From: Cyprinodon diabolis
Lineage: Eukaryota; Chordata; Actinopteri; Cyprinodontiformes; Cyprinodontidae
Length of the DNA: 64,000 nt
Assembly: GCA_030533445.1 (NCBI GenBank)
Contig: CM060062.1
Location: 22,326,329-22,390,328 of the forward strand
Direction: 5' to 3'
Positions 12,131 to 43,146 of this stretch are shown here, piece by piece. The stretch's first letter is position 1, and each line of letters starts with the position of its first letter. The translations under genes were made by a program, and so were the position numbers. The notes beneath the pieces are model-generated. The model was not told the DNA's origin. It made no database searches and was given only the letters and a program-made list of their open reading frames with translations.

Positions 12131-15100
12131 ATGGAGCCCTTAACTCGTACTGAGGTGTTCGGACAGCTCAGAAAGGAGCTATATGGAGACAAGGAGTGGA
12201 GTTATTCCAGCGCACACCTATTTATCATCCTGGGAGCATCTGTGAGTAAGATGTGACAGCAATTTATAACCATTGACATAATGTTTGCTTTAACCAGATC
12301 TTTTTGGGTTCTGGAAAAAATTGTAGATGTTCTATAATGATGGGGCCCAATATTTGAAGATAATTACATTGTGCAATAGATATTCATCAGTTAACAGATA
12401 AAGAAGAAAAAAATAGAGCTTTGACTTCTCTTATATCAATAAAACCTCTGCCTAAACTATTAACAAATGAATTGTTTTCACGACTCAAACACCTCTCTCT
12501 CTCCTTCCTCCACTTCCACTATATTCAGATCCAATATCTACTTTGGACTCATTGTTTTGTGACCCACTGAAAAAGCTACTGTTTGTACTGTTTACACAGG
12601 GAGATCTCGCTAAAAAGAAAATCTATCCAACATTGTGGTGAGTGAAAACCTACAGCTCACTTATTAACTGACTTGCTACACTCTTGAAAGCCATTTACCC
12701 TGAAGAGTTTGACCTTTGGACAAAATGTTCCACATTGCTGCTTGTTGTTTAGGTGCCTATTCAGAGATGGCCTGCTCCCAGAAGATATCCAAATTGTGGG
12801 TTTTGCCCGGTCTAAACTGACCATGGAGAACATTAAGGCAGCATGTCTTCCATACATGAAGGTATTTAGTCACTCATGTCTGGGCTCTAAGAGAATTTTA
12901 CAGTGCCTTGTCTGTCAATCCTGGTATTTATGTGACAGACCAACACAAAGCAGCAGTTTGAAGAAATAAATGTGAAGTTTTTTTTAAATAAAATCAGAAA
13001 AGTGTGGCATGCATGTGTAGTCACTCCTTTTCAAGTCTTATATACCGATATGAAATCCAGCACAATATAAGTTCCAGTTTCATTAACCTAGTTTTTTTCT
13101 TATGTACTTATATAGGGCCCATTTGAACAATTCAATCTGTGCATATGTACAGCTGTTGAATAAGAATACTGTGCAGACAGGTCAGTCAGAAAATAATGAG
13201 AGACGTTGGTTTTTCAATATCTCACAGACCACTGAGAAACTAGCTTAAAAATGTAAACCCTATGGCACAAATGCAAACCAATAACCAAAGCCGACAGGTA
13301 GTGTAAGGAGAAGATGATTCAGAGAAGGAGCCATCGGGTAACTACACATAAATCCTTAGCTGCATTGCATAACTTGGTCATATCCTTCACAAATGTACCC
13401 CTTATGGAACAGTAGAAAACCCATTTCCAGTTTCGCTCAAGTATCAAATATGGCAAAGCAAAAGAAAGTGCTCTTGTTAGATGAGACCAAAAATTAACCC
13501 TGAACAAGCCATCTCCACAATGAAACAGAGTATCTTGAGTATCAGAGTATTTCTTAGTATAATGGATAATGGGTATCAGCGTATCTATTAAACTACACAG
13601 GACAATCTGTTACATGTGGCAAAAGATTAAATACAGAGGCATATGTTAACCTTGCAGCAGCAAATGAAATAAATTAAATGAAAGCATGCAAGTTTGTTCA
13701 AATGGCCTCATCAGAGTGTTGATGAAAGTCTAGGTACCCATTTTGGGCGAGACTTAAGGTTGCTGTTCAGAGATTCTTTCCACCAAGATGATCAATAATG
13801 ATACAGACGCAGCCCAAAAGTCTTGCCGAAGTTTTTCAGTATTGACTAAGGGTGGCTGAAAGGCAAATCCATCAAACACTTTTATTTGCATTTTGTGGCA
13901 CTGTTGCTGCAGTAAGAAGAGCCAAGGTTCTGTTTCAGGCCTTTTTGCATGTAGCTTGTCTTTTCATGTGTGGATTTTCTTTGGCATTCTCTTATAATAA
14001 AAAACAGGCATCTTTGCTCAAACAGCCACTTTAAATTGCCTTCAGGGATGGAGGTTTTTGGGCATAGCTGTCTGTCCTGTGTGTCTCCATTTTATCCTGT
14101 GCCTGATATGTCCAGGATGTACCTAACTTCTCATGCTGGAAACGGGGGAAGGCTTGATAATTGGAAAATAAATTATAAATTATGAACTAATTTGTTTTAT
14201 CACCTAAGATCTTGATCAAATTCAGTGAAGTTTGTTGTTGCAATGTAACAAAGAGTGAAAAAGACTCTGGAGTAAGGAATGCTTTTGGAAGGTTTTACTT
14301 TGAGAGTTTTTTTGGGATGACTGTACCAAGTTTCCTCCTCAGGTTGCAGATGAAGAACTTGATAGTTTATCAGCTTTCTTCCAAAGGAACTCCTATCTGA
14401 GTGGTCAGTATGATGATGGCAGCTGCTTCCAACAACTCAACAGTCATCTGTTATCTCTGCCTGGAGGAGAAAATGCCAACCGGCTCTTCTACCTGGCACT
14501 GCCCCCCACTGTCTACCACCATGTCAGCACAAACATCAGAAACCACTGCATGAGCTGCAAGTCAGTAACCTTTTTAAGGTATGAGTGATAGTGGTTCTGT
14601 TTGTTCTAATCTGCTTTGTTCATGGCAGAGGTTGGAACCGGGTGATCTTTGAGAAGCCATTCGGTCGTGACCTGCAGAGCTCCCAGGAGCTATCAGCCCA
14701 CCTGTCTTCCTTGTTCAAAGAAGACCAGATCTACCGCATAGATCACTACCTGGGAAAAGAGATGGTCCAGAACCTCATGGTTCTCAGGTAAAAGCCAAGA
14801 CAGTTGTATCTCTTAAAGCTTCCAGCATACATTTCCTGTAAAATCACTTTGCCAGCTTCTGAGCATGTGATCTTTACTTTTTCTTTGTGTTTGGTTAAAT
14901 AATTGCAAAAATGTTACATAGTCAGGGTAAAATATACCTACAAAAACACGCTTTTCACATTTTGCACATTTCTGAGGATGTTGCATTTGGCAAAAAGCAG
15001 CTGATCACTCTCATTTTCATTTATCAGGCTTAAAATGATTTGCTTTATATTTATTACGGTACCTTTTTTGTTTTTACTTTTAGATGTAGAAAAAAAGCTC

Positions 15101-18100
15101 CCTTGATCTTTCACATTATTCTAAAAGCTAAGAAAGATTGCTGCTGTTTATTTCTCCATAAATCACAGCAAAAATTTTCAAAAGGTGCATGATGCCCTTC
15201 CATTGTGTCATGCAGATTTTGTGGTGCTAAAGGTAAATCTAGTTAAACATCTCATATGGTCAAAACGAACTCCAATCATCTGGAGATCACAAAGAGTCAA
15301 GTTTGTTGGATTGGTAATCCTTGGCTTGTTGATCATCGATTAAAAATTTTACCTTTTACTGTTTGAACTCAAGAATTTCAAACCCATACTGTGTTTTTCA
15401 GTGTTCGGTCAGTTGTTCATGAATTAGTGTAAAAAAAGAAAAAGGTGTAAAAGTTGACTATCACAGCTGTAATCTGAAAAGTTATTTTAAATGCATCTTC
15501 TTGTAAAAGTGAAACCCTTTCATTTAAAAAACTGTTTTTTAGAATGCATTACTTCACTTCCTTGTAGGTTTGGAAATCGCATTTTTGGACCCATATGGAA
15601 CAGGAACAGTGTGGCCTGCGTCGTTCTCACCTTCAAGGATCCTTATGGAACTCAGGGCCGAGGAGGATATTTTAATGACTTCGGGATAATTAGGTGAAGA
15701 AATTGTTATAAAATGGATTCCCATTTCACAGGAGTCCTCCTCTGACTGATGACATTTCTTTTGTACAGAGATGTCATGCAGAATCACCTGCTTCAGATGC
15801 TTTGTTTGATTGCCATGGAAAAACCTGCATCCATCAGCCCAGACGATGTGAGGAATGAGAAGGTATGCGCATCATCTTCATCATCAGAATCAAGTTTGTT
15901 GCCAAGTAGCTTTGCACATAAAAAGACTTTTACTTGGTGTTGATGGTACAGACAAAATAGATATATATATACAGAATACAGAATAGCTGTATATAATATA
16001 AAACCTACAATATACTATATAGAATATATATTACTATAGTACTATATAATATATACACAGTAGACTGTGCGTTGATGTAACGAAGAAGGTCTGGAGATGA
16101 TATGTTGGTGTAGCTTCTAGGTTCTGATGGGGGGAGGGAGAGAGGCAGTGACAGTGTCACTGGGGTCTCTGGGCCTTGTTGATAAGGCTGGTAGTGGATG
16201 GGAAGGTGTGAGGCGTGAGGTTTTGGTCCTGATGGGCCGCAGCCTCCTAGTGTCTGAAATAGTTTGTGACTGGGGTGCGAGGGATCAGAAACAATCTTCC
16301 CTGCACGCCTCAGAGTGCTGGAGGCGTACAGATGCTGGAGAGATGGAAGATTACAGCCAATCACCTTCTCTGCAGACCGTATGACACACTGCAGTCTGCC
16401 CTTGTCCTTGGCAGTGATGACATTATTGTGTCTTTCCAATTCTGATGTGTTTTATTGGGCTACAGGTGAAGGTACTGAAACGCATAGCTGCTCCTGATGT
16501 GTCAGATGTGGTGCTTGGTCAGTATGTTGGAGATCCAAACGGGGAGGGAGACTCCAAGCATGGGTATCTCGATGATCCCACAGTACCAGAAGGCTCCAGC
16601 ACACCAACGTTTGCAACTGCAGTGCTCTATGTCCGGAATGAAAGATGGGATGGTGAGGCCTTGCTTCTCTTTCTCTGTTTCCTTTTTTTCTGCAGCTTCC
16701 ATGTTTTAATTTGTTACCAATTCATCCTTTAGGGGTTCCTTTCATTCTGCGCTGTGGTAAAGCCCTGAATGAGCGGAAAGGGGAGGTGCGCCTGCAGTTC
16801 ACAGATGTCCCGGGAAACATCTTTGCTGAACGTTGTCAGAGGAATGAGTTGGTGGTCCGGGTTCAGCCTGACGAGGCTATTTACCTAAAGATGATGACCA
16901 AGAGACCTGGAGTTTTCTTCAACCCAGAAGAGACTGAGCTGGACCTCACTTATAAGAGCAGATACAAGGTATTAGCAGGTTCCTTTTTATCTATAATTCT
17001 GCTCCAATTGTTAAGCCTGAAATACAGTTTTCATTTAGCTTTAACACAAATCATAATTAGGTCTCCCTATGTACAGATAATAATGACTTCATAAGATTAA
17101 ATAATGCACAAATATGAAGGCTGTGAAACCTCTGACCACAGCTTAAATCTATTTTTATAAAAACAGGTTGAGCATAAAATGAATATTTTTTAAAACTAAA
17201 AGAAAACATTAAAAAAAAGGCTGTTCTTCATTAGATTTTTTTATTTTGCTAAATTCCCTTTAAAAAATGTCTGTTTTCTATGAAATATTTGTTTAGATTG
17301 TCTTTTATTTCCTTGTTGTTGTTTTGCATTTCTGCTACTTTGCATCGGTCAAGTAAAGAAGTAAAAACATTGTATTTTAACCTCTTATTTTGTAAAATGG
17401 AATTTGAGGGGAATTTTAATATAGAGGAATGCTATTGAAGTTTCCAAAATAATTGTCTAATCTTTTCTTGGTTAATGATGACGTAAGCATACATGTGGTT
17501 AAAATGTTTTTGCAGAATGCTAAACTGCCTGATGCTTATGAAAGACTGATTCTGGATGTCTTCTGTGGAAATCAGATGCACTTTGTCCGCAGGTTTGTAG
17601 CATCATCTATTGTACTTTTATAAGTAACAGTGCACATTGGGTTTTGATCATGTTTGGAAAATGAGCCAAATTGACCTAAAAACACCATATAGATGAGCCA
17701 CAGATTGAACTAATCTGGAAAGAGGAACAGTGGCATGGATCAATCATGTTAAAATTTGTGAATAAGTATAAATTGGGAATTTAGTTGAAGGGGGTGTGCT
17801 CTGTCACTGTGGAGTATGTTATAACTCAATTAAGTTTTTTTTGTGTGTGTATAGAAATAGATGGGAAATAATGACCTGGGACTATTAAGGTTTTATTTCT
17901 TAAAGTCAGATGCTATATCCTTCCCCTTACATAGAGGTTCTTTTGGATTAGCGACATGTGAACACATTTTTTTCATTGCTCATGTGTTAATCTCCTTCCA
18001 CAGGGAAAATAAGTATGATAGAAAGTAGTTATTCAGCACGATCAGAGGAAAAATAACAGCTGCTTTAAAGGGGACCGATATAGTGGTTTGTTAAATGGGA

Positions 18101-18610
18101 TGCATATTTTTTTTCTATTTTCTTAATTAATTTACATGCAGACATGTGGCTGTTACATGCCCAGATTGCACCTTATTAAGCTCTTAAATTAAAAAAAAAA
18201 ACATAAACAACACAGTCTGAATCTGTCATCTGTTAGTTTGGTGGATGTTTTTTTTTCTTTCAATTGGTTTATTGGTAATGTAAAATACCCTACTCTTCAT
18301 TCAGTGACGAGTTGCGAGAAGCATGGAGGATCTTTACACCGCTTCTCCGACAAATGGAGGATGTAAAGAAGTATCCCAGTCCTTACACTTATGGGAGGTA
18401 ACCTCTCTTGTTTTAATTATATAACAGGAAGTATACAACAGAATGAAAAATTAAAGATACCATTGTTATTTTTAAACATTTCTATTCTTCCTCCTCTTTC
18501 TTTTTCCTTGTGTCCATAGTCGTGGTCCAAGTGAATCAGACGAGCTTATGCAGAGGGTGGGCTTCCGTTACGAAGGAACATACAAGTGGGTGCATCCCCA
18601 CACAAGCTGA
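12131..18610 (+). CDS. g6pd: Glucose-6-phosphate 1-dehydrogenase
   Basis: This cytosolic enzyme oxidises glucose-6-phosphate with NADP+, the first and rate-setting step of the pentose phosphate pathway and a main source of NADPH. Twelve coding exons: 12131-12241, 12600-12637, 12753-12861, 14343-14560, 14629-14787, 15568-15693, 15769-15862, 16466-16652, 16733-16968, 17516-17592, 18305-18397 and 18520-18610. They sum to 1539 nt, exactly 512 residues plus stop, close to the 515 of human G6PD. Exons 1 and 2 join to make the NADP fingerprint [21 protein letters not shown] is at about 167-177. The active-site motif RIDHYLGK is at 195-202. [10 protein letters not shown] supplies the catalytic histidine. 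NERWDGVPFILR and RCGKALNE lie in the structural-NADP half. The C-terminus ends [11 protein letters not shown]. The 38-bp second exon matches the short exon in mammals. All key residues are present. Confidence 0.97.
12862..14342. other. g6pd intron 3, nothing recognised
   Basis: This 1.5 kb intron is AT-rich and has no recognisable element. Short open frames at 13319-13507, 13852-14034 and 13970-14185 lack family resemblance. Confidence 0.4.
16070..16440 (-). mobile_element. LINE 3' fragment, Rex1/CR1-like, truncated
   Basis: On the minus strand an open frame reads [20 protein letters not shown], then TLRRAGKI and [11 protein letters not shown]. This is the typical extreme C-terminus of reverse transcriptases of Rex1/Babar-type (CR1-like) fish LINEs. 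A frameshift follows the SHKLF segment, and the tail runs into a TA-rich stretch at 15960-16060. It is a 5'-truncated dead copy inside g6pd intron 7, antisense to g6pd, and not a host gene. Confidence 0.75.
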
Positions 18611-18671
18611 TGCTCCACTTTGTGTTAATTGCATGCACAGATTCACTAAAACCTTTTGTATGTTTACAAAG

Positions 18672-18677
18672 AATAAA
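18672..18677 (+). terminator. g6pd polyadenylation signal
   Basis: AATAAA lies 62 bp after the g6pd stop codon in a sequence otherwise free of coding signal. It would give a very short 3' UTR. A second AATAAA on the plus strand near 20770 could serve a longer transcript. Confidence 0.55.
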
Positions 18678-21536
18678 GTTGTCTGCAGCCATCTCTGTTC
18701 CAGTTTAATTTTGTCTGCCTGTACTCATAAAAGCACAGTGTTTTGTCCCCAATCAAACATTAGCTAATGTAGAAGTAACACGATATAACAGTATGATTTC
18801 ACATGCTCTGTGCATCTGAGATTTTCACCTCAATCGTTTCACCTTTTTGTGTAAAAATGAAAAAGAAATGTATCAGTTTGCACTGCAATCAGATCCTATA
18901 AAGCTAAAAGGAGGACAAACTGCAGCTTGGTAAAGTATCAGGGCTAAAGAATGTGGATAATGTATTCATTCTTTAGAACAAGGTAATTTAAAGCTGCTTC
19001 TCTGCTACTGACAAAGCTGTATTTACAGTAATCTCCTAAATGCAATGATGCAACTTGTGATTTACGTAAAGCAACACCACCTAGCTGATACAGTATACCA
19101 GGAGGACTTGTTGGACTGGTTAGTCTGGGAGATGGCGCCTCTCCCAATAACCGTCCAAATAGACAAACATTTGTCATTTCTACAAACAACTTGTTGGTAA
19201 GTGTATCTAAGCTTAATCAAATGGAATAATATTTTAACCTGTAACAAGGTATGGCCTGTCCTCCTGTTTCTTTTAAACAACAGCTTAAATATCCAGACTA
19301 TGGCTGCATGATTTGACTAAAAATGAAAACTGCAATTATTTTAAACCAATATTGTGATTTTATTCTGATTTTCCTTTACACTAACCAAAATCATCTAAAT
19401 GCTTTACTACAGGATTTAAGTTTTTCATGACATTGAAAGCTTGCTTGTCAATAGTCAATTGTTTCTGGACTTTACTGTAAACTTTGTTTGAAAAAGTGCT
19501 AAATTCGATTTGCATGCATGGATCTGTGTGCTAGCTGTATCTCTCCCCCCTTCTGGGTGGTGGCAAACCCACTTTATCCATATTGATCTCACCTAAAGGG
19601 CTAGAGTGAGACATTTTTCTATTTACTATAGATGTATTATGATGAATATTGAGTGTCTCCACATTTTGAAAATTGCATTTTGCTTTGCGATTATATTGCA
19701 AATGCAATTAATTGCCTAGACATAATCCAGACCCTCTAGAATTTTTCTCAATATACAAAATGGTGTATAATTTAGATGTGGGGAGAAGTGCATGAATCCC
19801 CGTTGAGATACCACACTCAAAAACTACCTTTTGATGCAATAACTGCTGTAAACCTTGAACAATCTTTTTTCCACCTCCACATCTACGGACTGAAAATGGT
19901 GGCCATCCTTTTCCCTATCAACACTTGGACAGGTTAGATAAAGAACTGTGAAGAATTCTTAACACAACATCTAAAAGGGATTTTGGTCTGGACTTTGACT
20001 AGACCATTCTAAAAAGGTGCTTTGAGCTTAAACATGAACTTGTAGCTCTAGTTATATTTTTACCACCTCAGCCCAGCAGGTAAGTGAACCTCCAACAAAA
20101 TATTTTGAAGTTTGCAGCATCTTATATATTTACTCTGACAAACCTAAAAGTCTACTCAGAAGAAAAGCTTCCCACTACATGATGCTGCCACTACAACAAT
20201 AGAAGCTCAACGTGTTTTTTGTTTTTTTCCAAAAAAACTAATATCTGGTGACAAAGGCCAATTTTCAGAGTAAAGAGGCATGTATGCCACAGTTTAAATA
20301 TTTCTATTTTTAAATAGGAATTGAAAAAGAAAAAACATACCCATATAATTTCTGCTTCACAGCTTTAGACTATTTTGTGTTTCTTACAAAATCTGAACAC
20401 AATAAACAAATATATGTTGTTGGAAAGTTCATTGCATATAACTATATCTGTAAGACATTTGGATCTACTGCCCACAGTTGAATGATCTTGTTTTTTCTCT
20501 CTCTACCAGCTGTGTACCCTAACTGGAACTACTGTACACACCTGCACAGATCAGAACCTACAGGGATCTTTCCTCTTTCCTGGGATTTAGAAAGTTGTGG
20601 GAAGAACAATATCTGTGGACATGTGTTCAAATAAGCAAGTCAACCGCGCTTGGTTTACTATAGTAGTAAAAGTGTAGCTGTTTGGTTAGTTGATGAGTCG
20701 ATATGTAGTTTAATAAGAAACTTGTCTATCTCCTTTATCATCTGAAGCTGTTGCTGTTTTGATTCACACTAATAAAGAAATGTTAAAATACATGTTTTTA
20801 ATTTCATATATCTTGCAGCCTCAGTCAACATGCCTAAATTCTCTTAAAGAAGACAAAAACCATAACAGACTAGAAGCAGCAAACATGACGTGGACAGTAA
20901 CGGATACGCTTTTTTAAAAGGAACAACAGTCTCCATTATTAGCACATAGAAATGGAAAATAAATCAGCACAAACATGTATGAGTTTTAGATATAAATAGT
21001 CCTTTCCTTAATATTACAGTGCAAAAGTAGAAATTAAAGTGCCTGAAATACGAGGAAAGGTTGCACTTTACAATAACAATCATAATCATAATAAATGTTA
21101 AAGAGAAAATTTATTAATGGTTAATATTTTATTTAATATTTTATAAAATGACTTTAAGCCATTTATGAAAGGTAAATGGATCATATTGCCCTGCCATGTT
21201 AGTTTAGGCCTAACATCAGTGGACTTAAGATCTGAACCTAGCCTTTATTTTTTATTTTAACTTGCCCTGCCATGTTGCACCCTGACATCAGTGGGATTAA
21301 TATTTACCTTTTATAAATAGTTTAGATGCATATAACATATGAATCAAACATTAAATAATCTGTTAAATATTAATAAATGGTCTCTTTACCATTTATATTT
21401 AAATTATTTTAGTGGTTATTGTACACTGTAACTTGAGGACCTCCTTGGCAATGAAACTGCAGGACTTGCTGCAGTTTCATCAATTCTACAAATGCTTGAA
21501 CACCCATCTGATATATTTTATATGGATTTTCAGACT
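18678..21536. other. Convergent intergenic space between g6pd and cerk
   Basis: The two genes end facing each other. The stretch holds a decayed Tc1-like segment (19740-20290). A pyrimidine tract with acceptor-like ctctctctaccag ends at about 20509, followed by an AATAAA near 20770. A partly duplicated block at 21190-21295 repeats ccctgccatgtt and gacatcagtgg-like words. On the minus strand, AATAAA (plus-strand tttatt at 21244-21249) could end cerk about 290 bp after its stop. Confidence 0.4.
19740..20290 (-). mobile_element. Decayed Tc1/mariner-like remnant
   Basis: Plus-strand words tgcaataactgctgtaaacc, ggtctggactttgactagac, aagtgaacctcc and acatgatgctgccac appear in the order found in the antisense strand of a common fish Tc1-like transposase. 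The frame is destroyed by many substitutions and gaps. Borders are approximate. Confidence 0.6.
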
Positions 21537-33318
<11,782 letters not shown>

Positions 33319-35790
33319 TCAAAAGAAATGGGTCCAAATAACACTTTGACCGCAGTTTACCTCCATAACTTTCACATCGCTTGGAAACAACAGAAAACAA
33401 ACAATAATCTGGATTCAGTCAGTCAGGAATCCAGCCGATGGTTTTCCTCTCTCTGGTGTTACAGATCTGGGCTGGAATAATTATCATTTTCCTCTGGATT
33501 ACACGTTAAGCGTGTAACATTTTAGTCGCTGCCGCTCCAGCGTTAAAGATGTGTTATGTAGACCTTATCTCTAGTCCCTCCCCTTGTGGCACCTGTAGCT
33601 GCAATTTGCATAAAGCAACTGATTGGATGATAGTTTACCTGAGGGACTGTGTCACTTTATATGGACAGGGGCGGAGCTAGATGGGGGACCAGGGACCTAC
33701 CATTGGCCACCTTTGCCATTTTTTCCCTCTAAAGGGCTGGTCATACTCCTGCAGCAGTGTGTCGCAGTGAGCTTGACGCAGAAATTTTTTATTTATGCCC
33801 AGTATTGAAGCGTGGTCTTAGATACGGCCGAGGCGGTGAGGAAGTGGGGGCGAGTTTGTCCAACAACGGAGGGACATGACGGCGAAAAATAGAGGGGATC
33901 AAAGTGGAAAAAGGGTACCAGCGTTCTAGCCCATCTCGCTCTTCTAGCTGGTCCAGCCTCACGAGTTGTTTTCTGCAATTCGGTCATAAAAACAACTCGA
34001 CCTCATGTCTGCGGTAGTGTCTGCGGTCACCTACAATTTGAGAGAGGTGCAGCATAGTGTCAGAGTGTTTTTTCGCTGTCGGAGACGCTCAGACCCCCAC
34101 ATACCGAAGATGTGCTGTCAGTAGGATTCCCAATCCCAACAGCTGCCACTGACCCGGCTGCCTCTTTGTGGTTTGGTAGGTGTTTTTCATTTACATAATC
34201 CAAACTGCAGGCACCAGGATAATAGAAGTAAAAATGTTTTGCCGGCATATTTCGGCATTTTATCTTAATTCAGGCGTTAATAAACTGTTTCAGAGTGGGC
34301 TGCTCAGTGGTGCAGTGGATAGAACTGCTGCCTTGCAGCAAGAAGGTTCAGATTTATATGCTGCTTTTTTAAGTCCACTATTTAGACTTATTTCCATAGT
34401 AGATTGGCTAATTTTCAAATACTTTGAAACTAATACGCTGCAACAGTCTTCTTTCAAGGGCTCTGTAAAAGCATCTCCACCTGATATGATGCATCTAATC
34501 ATAAAGGGGTAGCTTCTATTAAATATAATACAATATGTTTAAAAACATTTTCTTTTTTAAGCTATTAAGGATATATTACTTGCATTTTGTAACTACTTTA
34601 ATGAAATTTAATGTAAATAAGGTTATGAACAATCTAAATAGGTTACAGAAAGTAAGCTGACTTTGTCTCATTCTTTATTATTTTGAGAGGCATACAATAA
34701 AATGTTTTGAGGCAACTAAAATGACCCATCTCAATGAGAATACTATATTTATTGAATAATTTAATTTTAAAGCGAGCTAAGTTCTGTCATAAGCTATCTC
34801 CTGTTTCCAATACTTGAACTGTTTAAGTATCTTGGTTTGAGAAAAGGGTAGGAAAGTCCAGACTGATTGCACTACTTAAAAAAGGACTAATGACCAATAT
34901 AATATTGCCTTTCACAGTCCTACAATTGTCTTGACAAATAATGAGGAAATCAAAAGTTATTCCCCATTTTTATATTAAAGGACTTGTCCCTAGCATATTT
35001 CAGTTGCTTTTTTGCTAAATTAAAAATAGTTATGGAAACACTGCTGATTGATGTGTCTTAAAAACAACAAATAGAGGAAGTTATGAGTTTAGGTGCATTT
35101 AAAGAGAAGTGTAAAAAAAAGCTCAATTTCTCAGAATTTGACATGTCAAACCTCTAAACAACACAGAGCAAGGGAAAAACTAACAGATTTATTGTTGTAG
35201 GTTATATATTTTTTTGTTCATTGTGTTATTATTATGCGGCTTTGTCTGTTTTAATAAAATCTAACAATTGGGATGAAAAAAAAAACACAAAAAACGAAAT
35301 TTAAATAGATAATTCTGTATTGTTTTAAAATATGCAATCATGTAAATGGTAAATAGTAAATGGTATGTACATATGGCGCCTTTATTCAAGTCAGGAGACT
35401 TGATCAAAGCGATGTACTCTAGGCTACTTTTAAACGTGTGTAGATTTTTTCTTTGTTTGCAGTTCTGTATGTAAGGCCATTGTTTTAATGGCGTAACTGT
35501 TTTTTTTTCTTTCTTGCTTTTGCTTTTTGAATAAAGGAGCGAATTAATCACTGAAACACTATATCATACGTCCAAATCTGCATGCTTTTATTGTGAAGTG
35601 CTGGAACATCTTTACCGGAAGTATTTCGCACCAGACTATTTCCTCCTTCCTTCCATGCTAGCAGATTCAGGCGGTTAGCAAGCGGAGTAGAACCTTTAAA
35701 TTCTGTTGTGCAGTTAATAATAACGAGCTTGTTTGAATTATTGTAAACCGAAAACTTGTTTCCGAAGGTGTTAAAAACACAAATAACAAA
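33319..35790. promoter_or_regulatory. Divergent cerk/naa10 intergenic region
   Basis: Both 5' UTRs and promoters must lie here. Two repeats are visible. The segment 34070-34290 (ctcagacccccacatac to ttaataaactgtttcag) is a relative of the hAT-type element at 44488-47223. The segment 34300-34345 (cagtggtgcagtggatagaac, cttgcagcaagaaggt) belongs to the same dispersed family as 36440-36785, in opposite orientation. From 34500 to 35550 I see AT-rich sequence with nothing recognisable. Confidence 0.45.
35614..35622 (+). promoter_or_regulatory. ETS-type site in the naa10 promoter
   Basis: ACCGGAAGT is a consensus ETS/GABP site, about 170 bp upstream of the naa10 ATG. Such sites are typical of TATA-less housekeeping promoters, and no TATA box is evident. 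Functional use is inferred. Confidence 0.35.
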
Positions 35791-41603
<5,813 letters not shown>

Positions 41604-42954
41604 TGCCAGTTTTTGACTTTTTTTTTCATAAAAACATCCAGTTTTATCTCAGTTTGTAGCTGTTTCTGGCTTTAGAGACTGGTCGTCTGATCACCGAAGC
41701 TGCACCTCTGATTTGTTTTTTTCTCTTATTTTTCTCTTGCTGGGATGAACAGCGAGCCAATGTGTTGTCTAAATTAAACAAAACCATTGGTGTAAGCTCT
41801 ATTGGTTTAATCTCTTAAGTTTGTGGGGGAAAAAACACATTTTACAAATATTTCCTTTAGCATTTGGCATGTCCCCAGTTATTGGATAAAGAGAAACTAC
41901 ATTACTGTTGTAAAGTATTTTAATACCACAGGATTAAAATTTTCAACAGGTGCAGCACTCCTTTTTAATCAGATCATCGATCAAATTAAATTAAAATGTA
42001 TAAAACATTGTCCAGTTTTTTTTCCTTATAGAAAACAAGACGTTTCATAGTCCCATATAAATTCCCCGTCATGGTGTTGAGATTAAATCAGAGCTTCCTG
42101 CAAACTGCTGCGTATAGAGAGGTCTTTTATGCTTTGCAGGTGCAACTGAGAGTGGGTGGTTTCAGCATGTGTTAAAACTGCACGCTGAATCTACTTACCT
42201 AGCATAACTTGAAACACATTTATCAAGAAAAAAGCTTTGATTAATATGGATGCTGTTCTGAAAAATCAAAATGGGGGTCTTAAAAAAACTGCACATATGT
42301 GATTTTATGATACAATGGGCCTGTTTTAATTTTTTGTAATTTAAAAGATTGAGCAAATCAACAGCTAAGTCCTAAGGTTAACCAGGGTAACCTCTAAATA
42401 AAGAAAAGGAAACTGCCTATGGTTGCCCCCAACCCATCTTCTCATCAACATGACCAGTTTTAATTTCCTTGCTGAAGATTACCATCTCCTTATCTAAATA
42501 CCTTCTTAACACATATTTAATTCAATGTGCAAGAGAAGTATCTGTCTCCTTCAGGAAAAAAAAAAAACAGGTGCAACTTGTGAGTGGTATGTAACATAAA
42601 AATCCAATGAAATATGTTTTAGGAGTAAAGTGAAAAAACTTCTGGCAACAAATTCTAACATGTTTCTGGTTCAAATATCCTGAATACAGAGGAGCATGAA
42701 GACCATGCAAAGACCTGCACAGGTTTGATTATATATGCACACTGACACAAGTTAATATTTTAAACCAGGAAAAGCACTGGACCTGAAATATTTTCTAAAT
42801 GGTAGCATCAGGAAACGAAAAAAAAGAAGTGGCCTTTAACGCAAATCTCAGAAAGATTAACTTCACAGGTTAGCAATCATTCTGTTTAGTAAACTTCTAT
42901 AGCACATATTTACAACACAATTGATCTCAAGGCATTTTACAGAGATTTATTCAG

Positions 42955-43130
42955 ATCATATAGTCAGATTAGTTCAAAGTTTTCTAGCTGAAGAAAACCA
43001 GCTGATTACATCAGATATCTCTAGTTATGCTGCAATAGGCTTAGACCGCTGGAGGACATAAGAACCATTCTCATCAGTTTGCTTCATTCTATCCCTATTC
43101 TCCCACTCGGCAGTATTTGTTATTATACAC
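42955..43130 (+). mobile_element. L2-like LINE 3' UTR fragment
   Basis: The run ctctagttatgctgcaatag, gctggaggacataagaacc, ttgcttcattctatccctat matches the 3' part of the larger L2-like copy at 49735-49850 (gctgctaaagggttagattc, tggaggacataggg, ctgcttcattctatatctat). The fragment is short and diverged. Confidence 0.65.
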
Positions 43131-43146
43131 ATACAAATCTTCTTTT

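Noticed and set aside
16005..16439. 144-codon minus-strand frame as a host gene
   Set aside because: The content matches the C-terminus of a Rex1/CR1-type LINE reverse transcriptase and runs into TA-rich tail sequence.
34180..34512. 110-codon frame between cerk and naa10
   Set aside because: It crosses a hAT-related fragment and a dispersed repeat fragment; the frame is accidental.
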